Assembly (NCBI GenBank): GCA_037783415.1
Contig: JAZGTN010000044.1
Location: 4,473,501 to 4,537,500, forward strand
Reading direction: 5' to 3'
DNA length: 64,000 nucleotides
DNA from: Leptasterias polaris
Lineage: Eukaryota; Echinodermata; Asteroidea; Forcipulatida; Asteriidae
Shown: positions 63,385-64,000 of the stretch, piece by piece
How the letters are laid out: each line of letters starts with the position of its first letter
Position numbering within the stretch: the first letter of the stretch is position 1
Translations under genes and position numbers: made by a program
Notes under the pieces: model-generated
What the model saw: the letters and a program-made list of their open reading frames with translations, nothing else
Told to the model about the DNA's origin: nothing
Databases searched by the model: none

Positions 63385-63419
63385 CTGTCAAAAAGAAACA
63401 ATTATTACGAAGTACCGTC

Positions 63420-64000
63420 ATATTAAACAAGCGCATTGTATCTTTGGAAAATGCGCTTTATAAGTCTTACTTACTATTATTATTAGCTGTTCCGACGTAG
63501 CGGTCGGAACAGCTTTTGTTTTCGTTAGGATTTTTATTTGTTATCTCTGCCCGTGCAACGGCAGAGATATTGTCCTTGTGCTGGATAGTCTTCTTCTTCT
63601 TCTTCTCCTTCTTCAGTCAGGCCGTTTGCGAAACCATGGCCTGGGCCATGGGCTTGGGCTTGGGCTCCGTCAGTTATACGCGTGCTTTCCGCTGTACGTG
63701 GCTTCAAACAGGCAGACAGAGCCCAAGTGGGAGCGCAAGCTCAAGGCGTGGTTTTGTAAACGGCCACAATATGGAACAAAAAATTGATACCCAGATGTCG
63801 GGCCGTACTTAAAACAACCGACAACTGGCGACAACAACTGACAACTTGTTTAACATAAAGCAAGTTGCAGCTCACACTGTCGTCTGTTGTCGGCTTTTTA
63901 GTCAACTTCTGCGGCTGCGACAGAAACAGAACGTCAGCCATTTTGTTTTCGCTTTGGCGACAAAATGTTGAAAGTTTATGGTTGATTTAAGACCTTTATA
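63420..64000. repeat. Retroelement tail and AGCTGTTCCG-element end
   Basis: AAGCGCATTGTATCTTTGGAAAATGCGC plus ATT repeats resembles LINE/SINE tails seen elsewhere. AGCTGTTCCGACGTAGCGGTCGGAACAGCT (63,485-63,514) matches the ends of 19,151-21,434. ATCTCTGCCCG..CGGCAGAGAT is a further hairpin. No exon recognised up to the window edge. Confidence 0.55.

Overview
The window looks like nuclear DNA of a deuterostome marine invertebrate, most likely an echinoderm such as a sea star. This is inferred from the intron-rich, repeat-rich layout, many scattered GTAGGCCTA-type motifs, echinoderm-like SINE/LINE tails and the receptor family present. There are no bacterial operons, phage genes or CRISPR arrays.

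One very large minus-strand gene fills about 7,973-63,384 and its 5' end runs off the right edge. I placed 35 coding exons by splice signals and by matching reading phase across every junction. Read 5' to 3' (right to left) they encode an extracellular chain of 16 LDL-receptor class A (LDLa) modules and 11 CUB domains, an LRR N-terminal cap, five leucine-rich repeats, a Cys-rich hinge and a rhodopsin-class seven-helix domain with a short tail. The C-terminal part matches the LGR type C / GRL101 / relaxin-receptor-like G protein-coupled receptors. The alternating CUB-LDLa array in front of it is the remarkable part. Coding exons total about 7.8 kb (about 2,600 residues) without the missing 5' end.

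The middle of the ectodomain (22.4-47.1 kb) is a recent three-fold tandem amplification of a four-exon cassette (CUB type D, LDLa type N, CUB type T, LDLa type Y), introns included. Nearly all domain exons are symmetric phase 1-1, so modules can be gained, lost or skipped without breaking the frame. Two CUB exons carry frameshifts (17,167-17,171 and about 29,571), one LDLa exon has lost a cysteine through a 12-bp deletion, and one LDLa contains a Ser/Thr/Pro-rich insertion.

The introns are full of mobile DNA. The largest block (29,958-39,932) is a roughly 10 kb insertion with CACTGCAAAAA ends and a TA duplication. It holds a decayed DIRS-like tyrosine-recombinase retrotransposon, which is itself interrupted by a 1.1 kb non-autonomous transposon rich in AACGTT, plus a CR1-like LINE 3' piece and a repeat with histone-type 3' hairpins. 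Other items include RLE-type (R2/R4-like) LINE copies, an L1/Tx1-like LINE fragment, tRNA-derived SINEs, foldback/MITE elements and minisatellites. The left 7.9 kb, downstream of the receptor gene, is mostly inverted repeats and retroelement fragments with no convincing host gene.
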